A DNA stretch of 64,000 nt from positions 54,943,050-55,007,049 of the forward strand of contig OY292277.1 of the NCBI GenBank assembly GCA_958496175.1. Reading direction: 5' to 3'. The stretch's first letter is position 1. Each line of letters starts with the position of its first letter. The notes under the pieces are model-generated. The model saw only the letters and a list, made by a program, of their open reading frames with translations. It was not told where the DNA came from and ran no database searches. Below, in pieces: positions 11,486-20,910 of this stretch. The DNA is from Sisyra terminalis. Lineage: Eukaryota > Arthropoda > Insecta > Neuroptera > Sisyridae. The position numbers and the translations under genes are program-made.

Positions 11486-11740
11486 TTATTTCACTCCAGA
11501 AGACTGTTTTAATGTTATTGTAAAATTATTGTAGGAGACATGTAAACTTTTAAAATGGTAGGTAAATAGTAAAGCTCTACCTACTTGTTGTATTTTGATT
11601 ATAAAACTATTACATGAATATTCCACAATCACCACACTGCATTCATTCCAGATTTGGTTGTTTTCAGGTAAACTCCAAGTCCTATTGACCCCCGAAATTG
11701 TGGGTTTGGAGGAGAATAATGCTGCGAATCCCATGGACAA
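11486..11740 (-). pseudogene. Exon-like frame downstream of block A
   Basis: A minus-strand frame with the coding-like stretch RTWSLPENNQIWNECSVVIV reaches a possible donor (CAA then GTAGGT at 11584). It would follow the last exon of block A on the same strand. The plus strand here also offers an acceptor (TTGGTTGTTTTCAG ending at 11667) and an open frame to a TAG at 11754-11756, so the coding strand is not settled. Equivalent frames lie at 27250-27504, 42969-43214 and 58668-58913. Confidence 0.3.
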
Positions 11741-11779
11741 TTACACCACATTATAGGATTTCTGTATCCGAAAGTCATT

Positions 11780-12837
11780 CCTGGATTCGTTCAAAAAGCG
11801 TGGATTCATTAAAGCCATTTTTTGTGGATGTACACCAAAACTTAACTTTTATATGTAAAGAGGATCTCTCTTTCACTTCCATCTAAAATAAAAGTTTTTA
11901 ATTTAATCTGGGTATTAGGTACCTTGATACTTTGATCCAAAGATTTACATACTTACCACAAAAGTTTATTGTCTTTATTTAACTCTCATTTAACTTTTAC
12001 GCAATTGTCTACAAAGAATTTGAAGTTGAGTAAAACTTGAAGTAATTTCACAAAATCTTCGTAAATTTTATTACATCTTATTGTCGGACTATTAATTTCA
12101 TCTTATGACTCCAAAAAAAAAAAAAAAAGGCGAAGACTGCAACGTGCAAAAGTAAGAGCCGAAGAGGAACTCGAATTGGGGAAAAACTTGGGATTATTGT
12201 TCTCTATCCTCACACATATCACATCTCATTTCCGCATTATTACTTTCAACCCATGTGTTCGATTAGTACTTGAGGATAGTAGTTTGTAGAAGCCAGAACC
12301 AAGTAGAGCTTCGTTGGTACTAATTCTTGTCAAATCTTCATCATCTGATCCGTGCAGTAATATGGACCTGGTAACTGAACAAAGAGTCAATATTCCTGAT
12401 TCAAGTATGGTACTACCTAGGTACTACCAAATGGTTCCAACAAATCCCGAGGGAATTAATTGAAATAACTTTTCAAATGACGTCAAACATAAGGGGCAAT
12501 ACTTAATAAACCCTGAGATAGATTGCCAATAGAACACAAGACATTGTTAGAATACCTAATAATATATATTAAGTTCCTAATAACTATACAACATGCAAAA
12601 GCAACAAGTAGCATTTGTTTGTATTCCATTGATTCCTATTTTGGAAAATTTAAATATCAATTTCGGAAATATATAATAATGCAAGCGATTAAATAAGACA
12701 ATTAACATAATTTTAGGGCAACAATTAAGAGAAAATTACTTTGTTCTTGTGCATGAAAAACTAACCTCATTGTAGGTACTGTGCAATTTTTATCTTTCGA
12801 CAATTTGAAAAATTTACTTACATTTTTCCATTTCCAT
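11780..12837 (-). pseudogene. Block A split gene, copy 1 (paralog of B and C)
   Basis: Exon model on the minus strand. A short first exon at 12837-12822 (ATGGAAATGGAA...) meets donor GTAAGT (12821). Exon 2 at 12512-12428 follows acceptor ATCTATCTCAG and continues in phase as WFIKYCPLCLTSFEKLFQLI. A 53-nt intron (12427-12375) ends in CTCTTTGTTCAG. Exon 3 begins at 12374. A later exon at 12101-11957 follows a pyrimidine tract and carries KIYEDFVKLLQVLLNFK, ending KVK-stop. A 74-nt intron (11956-11883, GTAAGT...TTTTAG) leads to an exon with KVKFWCTSTK and LFERIQE. Frames between exons 3 and 4 cannot be joined without stops. Conservation with block C of splice sites and of amino acids in these frames is the main evidence. 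It is probably a decaying gene, but a real gene with small exons is possible. Confidence 0.5.
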
Positions 12838-12925
12838 ATTCCAATCGATGCACCAAATAATAGTTTTGCTATAAATTGAGAAATTTAATTAATAATGCAC
12901 AAATTTCCGCTACTTTATCGCTGAT

Positions 12926-12959
12926 TTCATTGCAACTTGGTCGATCAAAACAACAGGTG
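12926..12959 (-). promoter_or_regulatory. Upstream element shared by blocks A and C
   Basis: On the minus strand, CACCTGTTGTTTTG followed by a TCGACCAAGTTGCAATGAA-type sequence lies about 90-120 bases upstream of the putative first ATG of block A. The same element lies upstream of block C at 22218-22251, where it includes the perfect palindrome TTGGTCGACCAA. CACCTG is an E-box. It stands out as better conserved than its surroundings, and a promoter role is inference. Other copies: 28679-28712, 44381-44414 and 60091-60124 (A); 37926-37959 and 53627-53660 (C). Confidence 0.4.
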
Positions 12960-13320
12960 GTCGGCAGTTGTTGTATGTGTATGTATACACATAAAAGGAG
13001 AATAATAATAATAAAGTAAGTAGAAAAGATCGATGAAATGCAAGTTAAAGAGAGAAGTGAATAGTATCACGTAAACTAACATTTCCAACATTTTCCACCC
13101 GTCCCCATATTCCTTTCGACTCCTTAATACTTCGAAAGGTAAAAATAACGCTTTGCATTTTCCCTGTTTTTAGTTGAACATAATTTATTTTTCACCAATT
13201 AAGGGCATATCCTAAGTGGGGGGATCGTGGGGATAAATTCAAGGCATTCAAGTTAACCAAAAAAATAATGCCAATCAGGCAGTTATTGTACTGTTCAAAC
13301 GGTTCTAAACGATTCGGAAT

Positions 13321-13436
13321 GTTCAATAAAACATGAACGACCATTGTTGTATTGAACTGCCCCCTAGCGAAATAATATGACAATACCTTTGAATTTTAAA
13401 ATATGAAATTTTTGAACCCAAAACTTGGACCATAAA
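13321..13436 (+). repeat. Diverged direct repeat, first member
   Basis: Shares with 14101-14210 the order GTTCAA, ATTGTTGTATTGAACTG, a gap, then ACAATACCTTTGAATTTTAA and ATATGAAATTTTTGAAC. This points to an old local duplication with a spacing of about 780 bases. Confidence 0.5.
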
Positions 13437-14100
13437 AATGTAACGCCTTTAATATTGGAATGACATTGAATTACAGCAATAAAGAAATTTAAAATTAAAT
13501 AAGGGCAAGAGAGTTTATGGAGAGTGTAGGTAGCTCAGAATTCTCACAGAACACCCTAAACATATCTAAAACAAATATTATTTTTCTATCCAATTTTCCT
13601 TTTTTCCCCATCAAAGTCTGACACAATAATGAAAATTGCAAACCACAACATTATAGGTCCATAAGAAGCTAAAATGAAAAAGCTTTTTCTTTAATAAATC
13701 CAAGTTAAAATAAAAAGCGTTGAATATGGCAAAGGGTGTGGGAATTGTCATTTGATTGTTTGCAAATGAAAAAGGCGAAACTAGAAAAATAAATAAAACC
13801 GGCTCTAGAATTTAATCGTGAAAATCATAAGGAAAAAAATTGGAATATTTAATTCATATTCTAGCGATTTTCCTTTGACAAGTAATGTGACAGCGGTGAA
13901 AAAATTTTCATATTGCAAACCTTTTCTTTGGGCACATTCAACATAACCTTTTGTCTAACTTTTTAGATGAAAGAAAAACTGGTCAATAAAATAATGATTT
14001 CCCAACTGTAGGCATTCTGAAATGACAATTTTTAGTTCGTTATAAATAAAAATTTACTTGAAAACCCAATGGAACCAAGAATTTCTTTCAGTGTTCAAAT

Positions 14101-14210
14101 AGTTCAAACGAAAATGTATGGCAATTATTGTATGAAACTGGCCTCTGGTTAATGAACTTTACAATATCTTTGAATTTGAAAATATGAAATTTTTGAACGC
14201 TTTGAAACCA
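14101..14210 (+). repeat. Diverged direct repeat, second member
   Basis: Partner of 13321-13436, with several substitutions and small indels. Function unknown. Confidence 0.5.
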
Positions 14211-15379
14211 CGGAATATGTTAAAACTATAAAAATTAAATCCTATTATATTGGGACCATTTGAACTCTTAAATAGCGATCTACATATAATAACTAATATC
14301 AATAATTTACTGATTATTTGGTTTCAATGTAAACCAGAAAAATCGACATTGTAATTGAATTGGATTAAATCTAATGTGAACAATCCATTAGCAACCTGTA
14401 GGTACTGACCTCATATTCCTATCGATAATTTATTTAAAAAAAAAAAAGCAATAAGAAAGTTTCTTTAATTCAATTCGGTTAGTGCAATACTTTAGTTATT
14501 CAGCGTTAAGAATTTAAAAAGCTTCCAACAAATAGTTTTACATTAAATAAAAATTATTTAAAATAATAATTAAGAGAACATTTTTCACCGAATTCAATTA
14601 AGAAGAGCCAATGTAATCTCACCTTCATTTAAAAACTACTTGTCGTAGGTACTATCTTCTATCAATCCATACAACTTATTTTGAAAATAATTACGAGAGA
14701 GTACTTATTTGAGCCTTTAATTAAAATCCCAAACAAATTCCTAATCAAGAATCAGTTGAATTAGCCGATGCAATTGCTTTAATAACTAAGGAAATTTAAT
14801 TGATTTTTCCTTTTTCAAGTTGAATTTTAATTCTATTGAATTATGTATATAGTGCAGAAGTTAACAATATCGTTTGCAGTGTAAATCTAGGAAATGTTTA
14901 TGAGATATTTTTTAAAGGCTTAATAAAATCTTAAAAATGTTTTGATACTTGATAATAAATTTAAATAAACCATTGTGACGTTATCCTGAATATTAAAATG
15001 AATTCTTTTAAGAAAAAGATGCAATGATGTTGCCTTAATAGTTTGATGAATACTTAAATTTCTATCAGTGGCTTAAATATTAAAGTATTTTTAGATATTT
15101 ATCTATATGCAGCAAGTGCACAGAATGTAGTATAACATAAACAATTTGTTAAATTTGTGTGCTTATGAAAATTAAATATTTTAGCAATTAAAAAAAATGA
15201 TGTCTACAATAATTTTCTTTGTTACTTATGAAATTTACAAAATCAATTTTAAAATCAACTATACCTACAAACTTTTCACACTTCATCACAATAACGACAC
15301 AATAGTTTAATTATAAATCAAGTGACGGGTACAATTAATTTGTACAAACCAGTAGAAGAAATTTAAATTTCTGCCGTTG

Positions 15380-15450
15380 AAATCGTCGTCGATCGGCGCC
15401 ACTCCAAGCCCTATATAAATGGGGAGAAAATATACATCTTTTATTTTACA
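15380..15450 (+). promoter_or_regulatory. Candidate core promoter with TATA box
   Basis: CTATATAAATGGGGAG puts a TATA box at 15412-15420, directly after a GC-rich stretch (CGTCGTCGATCGGCGCCACT) that is unusual in this AT-rich spacer, and before a T/A-rich initiator-like region. No open frame follows on plus, so a non-coding transcript is possible. The same box is at 31154-31162, 46856-46864 and 62576-62584. A chance match cannot be excluded. Confidence 0.35.
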
Positions 15451-16060
15451 TTTACACTTAGTGTAGCATATATCTATGGATATTATATCAATATTTATGC
15501 ATCAATATCATTCTTCTATTATTAGCTGCGCTTGCAATATATATATATGGGAATAGTTGATCTTCATAATCTCGATGACAATTGATTTGTTTTCGTTGAA
15601 TAAATTAAAATCATCTAAAAAAAAAAAAAAAACTTAAATTAATTTCACCACTTACTTAACAAATATTAATTAATCCTATTTGAAGTAATGTATGATATTG
15701 TTATGCTAAATCACCTAAACGATGATAACACAGTAGGTGGTCTTACAACTGTTGTAAATCCAATTGGAATGAATTTACAACGATACACCACGAGAGGTAT
15801 ACGGGGTGATTACGTATGAGTATTTAAAGATAAATATTCCGAATACAAAATGAATATTGTCTAGGTAAGCTATACTTATGCAATCGTTGATATTAACCAG
15901 AACCAATATAACATAGTGAATAATATCAACTTACTTGAATTATAAATGATTATCTAATCTCTGGATGCATTTCTCCTGCACAGCGTCATAGAAAGATTTT
16001 TACAATCCAAAGGTACGTTTTCCAACTGATTTCTCATAAACGCGCCATAAGTACCTACTT
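15450..16060. other. AT-rich spacer, nothing recognised
   Basis: Contains a short TA run near 15540 and a poly-A tract near 15616 that vary slightly in length among copies. No coding signal. Confidence 0.5.
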
Positions 16061-16260
16061 TGTGGATGTACGCCAAAATGTTTCTTTTATATTATAGATG
16101 AACTTTTTTTTCTTGTTCAACCTAAAAAAATAGTTTTAAATTTCCATTCTATTACATAGTATCATGTACCAGAAAACTTATTACCTCAAAAGCCTTTTGT
16201 CGTCAACTCTCTGCTTACTTTAAGCGTAATTATGGTTGTCTACGAGAAACTTAAATTGGA
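16060..16260 (-). pseudogene. Block B, short paralog of A and C, copy 1
   Basis: On the minus strand an exon ends at 16185, a 63-nt intron (16184-16122, GTAATAAG...TTTTTTTAG) follows, and the next exon reads KKFIYNIKETFWRTSTK before a stop. The intron is at the same place as the 74-nt intron of A and the 70-nt intron of C, and FWRTSTK matches FWCTSTK in both. Upstream, AAATTGGAGAAAAACTTGAG on plus parallels AATTGGGGAAAAACTTGGGA of A and C. Only these parts are recognisable, so B is the most decayed member. Confidence 0.45.
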
Positions 16261-16840
16261 GAAAAACTTGAGTGATAGTTTTGCACTATCTTTGTATATT
16301 CCACATCCACATTATTACTTTCATTCCATGGGGGGAGCAAGATAGTAAAGTTGGGAACAGAAGCGTACGAAAAAAAGGAACAAATGGGAAGAGTGAAGAC
16401 ATCTTGAGATGTAAACTTCTGTTAATTCTTCTTCGCCATAATGAGTTCAGTTATCTGTATATTATTCTAATCCCCGTAGATGAACGAATAGTAAATTCTG
16501 ACTTCCAATAAGCCTTAGGAGTCGACGTAGGTACTTCCAAATATCTCTAAGAAATTATAAGAAATGACAATTTTTAATTTTACCGAAATTTATTAAAACT
16601 TATCGTTTACCTGTTTATACAATATTAACAATGCTGCTTTACATTGACCAAAAACGTAGCAAGAAAAAATCCACGGGAAATTAAAAAATATGCAAACATA
16701 TTAAACTGGGTACCTAGATCCTATAAAGTCAGAGCATTGTCAGATATTGTGAGTTGAAACTTATTTACATTTATTATCATACCTATTAGTTTATGTCATT
16801 GCCATCAAGTTCATCATTAATTTGAGAACACTGAAACTGC

Positions 16841-17224
16841 GTACTTACACCAAACTGTCTAAGAAGTTGGCTTTTTCTTTTCGGATACCACCAGGTTGAT
16901 TTCCCCCTCTCTTTGCATTTATTCTCCGTATTACTCCGTACGTTTTAATTAGCTTCACAAAATAATCAAATAGTTGGTAAGACGTTTTCTAAATGACTCC
17001 ACAAATCTGCACAGAAAAAGTACTTAATTTAGAATTATTATTAAATTTTGTTATAAAATATTAATCGAAGATCCCAATGACATATTTTACGGTTCAACGA
17101 TAACTGCTTCCTTCAATTCCTAGATACATTGAATCTGCACAGAAAAAAGAATCATTAATTTCTATATTTAAAACTTAAACTAAATTTTCTAAAGCTAAGC
17201 TTATAAAACTAATGATCTATCTAC

Positions 17225-17269
<45 letters not shown>

Positions 17270-18426
17270 TTATTAACGAAAAAGATCTCACATAATATAA
17301 TATAAACCCCAAATATAAAAATAATTTCATGTAGGTATTAGTATAAAATAATTTCAAGATAGAGAATACGTTTTTAGAGTACTAGATAAGAGAAATAGGC
17401 TTTTAAGGGTAGGTAGGGCAGAGGTTTTGAATCTATAAAGTGAACATTTCGTGTTCGTATTATCGTTTTATAAATTTAATGATTGCAAAGGACTGAACGA
17501 CGTGGGTCGCAGTTTTGAATCGACTATTTATCAATTGTAAGTTCAGCTATTGCACAAATGCATATATCTAAGCCAATATATAATATTAAATTTAGTATAA
17601 TGTTACAAGTTGTTAATGTTATAAAACAACTTATAAAAATTGAAACCCAAACAAGAGGTATTAAATGTTTCTATCTAAATAATACCTAAGCCTAGTTTCA
17701 ATTGATTTAAAGTAGTATTAGTTTCCCGTGAAATATTGGGGTCAAAAGAATAATAGAGATAAAGTATAACTAAGCTATAGATAGGATTTGATAACGATGA
17801 CTGGTATTAGGTAATAATAAGAAGCTTGATGGCTTGAATGGCTGAAGAAGAAGGAATTTCAATAGTTTCGTCATGTCTTGAATTGCTCATCTAATCAATT
17901 CTTCCGACTGCAATCATTCCAAGAGAATATCTGCAAAGAAAATAAAATTTAATTAAAGCAAAAAAATAAGGTTTTTAAATTCTTCATTTCTTGAGGGCCA
18001 ACGTGCTAACACATCTCTTTGAATTCTTTCACATTGACAATCCATCGAATCTGCACAGACAAAACAACATTTAATCTCTTCAAATCAGTTGAATATAAAA
18101 ACTTAAAATTAATAAAAAACTACGTAAAGACAATAACAATAAAGCTAAGATAATATTATAACTGAACTATTTTGGATAGGTAGGCGGCGCTAAGCTAACA
18201 ATATAAGAATTCCCATTGTTCTATTATTTTTTTTTAAAACATTCAAGGGGGAGAGGGTGGTTGTTTTGAATTAATTTTCATAACTTGGCGATTGGTATAG
18301 AGGTCGGCTCCATTATCAATTGTTCCGCAAAAATCTGTAACAGAAAAAAATAATCAAAAACTAAAGACAATTTGGTTTCGTTTCTTCATTTCTTCAGATT
18401 TTCCCGTGACCATTGCATCTGCACAG
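16841..18426 (-). pseudogene. Series of small exon-like cassettes, copy 1
   Basis: Minus-strand acceptors of the form T(n)CTGTGCAG, each followed by AT, occur with exon starts at 18418, 18050, 17134 and 17006. Variants CTGTTACAG (18334) and CTTTGCAG (17930) follow the same pattern. Read with AT completing a codon, the starts are AMVTGKSEEMKKRN, SMDCQCERIQRDVLARWPSR, SMYLGIEGSSYR-stop, LWSHLENVLPTI-stop and FCGTIDNGADLYTNRQVMKI. A strong donor (GTAAGTAC, 16848-16841) ends another possible exon. A seventh acceptor of this type is at 11443, downstream of block A. Same phase and similar acceptors suggest duplicated exons. The matching donors are mostly weak, so many may be dead. Confidence 0.4.
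17226..17269. repeat. TA microsatellite, length differs among copies
   Basis: About 22 TA pairs in copy 1, an interrupted run at 32959-32975 in copy 2 and about 11 pairs at 48655-48676 in copy 3. It is useful as a copy tag. Confidence 0.9.
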
Positions 18427-18429
18427 AAA

Positions 18430-20270
18430 AAAAAAACACAATTAAAAAATGGAATTTGAATTTTTAAAATAAAATCAAAATATAAAAATAAACATTCAGA
18501 AATAAAACATTTGATAAAAATACATATATCCAATAGAAATACAAGTAAATCTAAGAATTGTTTCCCCAAAAAAATAATACAATAAAAATTGAAATAACTA
18601 GAAGAGAACATAAGATTGGTCTCATGTCACAGGTAGGTGTTTCAATCGAATAAAAAAAATATGATAACGTATTGATATCTCTGATATAGGCTGTCAGGGT
18701 AAGGGATGTTAGATATTATTTAGACTAAATAGGGTCTTAATTATCTAAATCCACAGCATGGGCTGTAGATTTGATTTAATTTTTACAAATTGTATGATTA
18801 GTGTATATTTGGTTTCAAATATTCAATCGTTTCACAATTCTACAACGACAAATGTATTTAGAACTTAATAGTGTAGAGTAGCAGTAATTTATAATATAAT
18901 CCTTCGATGGAATAATAAAGTCAGCAATCAATCGGTAGCATCTTAATGTATTGATAGTAAATTTCACTCCATGGCTCTCAGCGATAGTTCAGTTCAAAAT
19001 TCATGTCAATTGAGGAACTCTTAATTATTTGAGATTGATTCCATTCATCATTATGATCATTAATATTGCTATTTCCAAAGATCTTATTGATTATTACATA
19101 TTATGTGTTCCATACATATCCACTCTCCATCCTCATTGAACAGAAATGCACCAAATCTGAAAGAAACTGGTTTTATAATGTTACCAAATCGAAATTTAGA
19201 TTTGAAGGAAATATTGGTATTCCAGAGATATGATTACACAATCATCTTCTTTAAAAGTTTAGTACAAATATCTGAAAATTCCTATGAAAGTCGTAACTGT
19301 TGAAAAATTGCCAAAATAAACACATCTCTTACTATCATATTTGAATACCCTATTGTTATTCCATGTTAAATTTATTGACTCTAAAAACTGATTGTTGTAA
19401 CGTTCCCATTAATTCCAATCTATTGTTGTGTTCTTTAAAACTTGCTAACTGCCCTATACTCTAATACAAAGTAATCAGATAATTTGAAAACAGGAAAAAT
19501 AATAGTCCAAATAGAACATGCATATCTAACCTGTGCAATTCGTCAACCCATTTTCTGCTATAATTTGTCGATAAAAGTTGAATATAACAATGTCCAGTAT
19601 TCCACAAATACACAAACTATATTTAAACATAATAGTTGGTAATTTTTATAATAAAAAACTTACTATGTACCACTAAAATAAATACATGAAGTTACTTAAG
19701 TAAAAACGAGTCAAAATCACCAATATGTCTGCTGTTGAAAACAATTCTTTTTTTGTTTTCAAACAACAATTGTTACATATATGATTTAATTATTTTTTTC
19801 AAATACGAATTAACAAAAAACTTGGCGAAAATCAAATGTTCAATTAATAAAATGAATTTTAAAACACAATTTTTCTATTTCTATAAGAAAAATTTAAAGA
19901 AAAACGAGTTTTTCAGTAAAAAAATTGTTTGTTGAAAAAAGTCGGTAATGTAGTTACCAGAATTTCATAAGAAGCTGATTCAAATATTCCTATTGTGATA
20001 TATTCCTATTGACTTGGGTTACATAATTTGATTGAAACTATAACTATTATTAAATCTATATGGATACTGTAAGTTTTATAGTAACTGTAAATAAATTTAA
20101 AATTAATTTTCCCCTAGCCTATAATAGAACGCGTATGCCTATCGTATAACTTTCACGAAATACTATCGTCTTCCTATATACAATATCCATGATTAATGAT
20201 GTTTTACTTATGTGAAAAAAACGATAAACTATGGTTGAGTTGAGTTTGAATAATACCTATGCTTTGCAAA
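18430..20270. other. AT-rich spacer, no clear gene
   Basis: Open frames such as 19103-19303 and 19735-19935 (plus) and 18354-18611 (minus, partly the cassette above) have no splice context or recognisable content and are dominated by AT-rich codons. The spacer recurs in copies 2 and 3. Confidence 0.5.
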
Positions 20271-20275
20271 TGTAC

Positions 20276-20371
20276 TGCTTTAGAGCAGTTTTTGGTGTCG
20301 AATGCATATCTTTCACACCAGTCCAAAAATCTTCAAATGAAATCTCCATTCGCGGAAAGAATCAAGGAACA
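20276..20371 (-). pseudogene. Single exon-like segment, copy 1
   Basis: A strong acceptor (TTATTTTTTTCTTTTAG) precedes a 96-nt segment that could end at a GTACAT donor (20275). One frame starts at ATG 20349 and reads MEISFEDFWTGVKDMHSTPK, then TALKQ to a TAG just past the donor. It lies downstream of block C on the same strand and may be one of its exons. Copies: 35984-36079 and 51685-51780. Confidence 0.35.
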
Positions 20372-20910
20372 CTAAAAGAAAAAAATAACATTTGAGATTG
20401 ATTGCATGAATTCAATCTTATAAGCCTTATGAAGAAACGATCAACTAATAATGTTTATAGATAAAATAATAAAAATATATTATAACAAGAAGCTAGAATT
20501 TATAGCAGAAAAGAGGACAGTTGAAATTGTAATAAAATATTTAGTCATAAAAATTTTAAATTTTTAATCATATTATGCCGCATTAATCTTTTTTCCGTCT
20601 AGCATATATTAGGTACATTTTACCGAACTGTTCAGATAAATACAGATGAACTAATAATTTTTCACGATTAATTCTTTGTAACATAAACTACATACAATAA
20701 TAAAATTATCCATATCAACCAGTAGGTACCTACTAATGTAAATTAGTAAATAATTTCAACTTACATACTTGAATATTGTCTCCTTATTGTTAATGAAATG
20801 ACTTTCTAAGTACTACTGAATGCACTTTTTCTGATTTTTCCTGTAGATACTACTGCGGTGTTGCATGTAACTGGTTACTTAAACGGTGTCCAACGTTATT
20901 CTGACATTCA

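Larger units (their letters stand above)
13170..15360. other. AT-rich spacer between block A and the TATA site
   Basis: No convincing gene. It contains a diverged direct repeat (13321-13436 and 14101-14210). The minus-strand open frame at 13192-13383 exists only in copies 1 and 4 because of a 10-base indel, which argues against coding. The spacer recurs in each unit. Confidence 0.5.

Noticed and set aside
12095..12295. Plus-strand frame MTPKKRRRLQRAK... in copies 3 and 4, resembling a nuclear-localisation signal
   Set aside because: The Lys/Arg run is the complement of the pyrimidine tract of a predicted minus-strand acceptor. It is frame-shifted by tract length in copies 1 and 2.
13192..13383. 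Minus-strand 63-codon frame in copies 1 and 4
   Set aside because: It exists only where a 10-base segment is present and is broken in copies 2 and 3. There is no splice signal or recognisable content.
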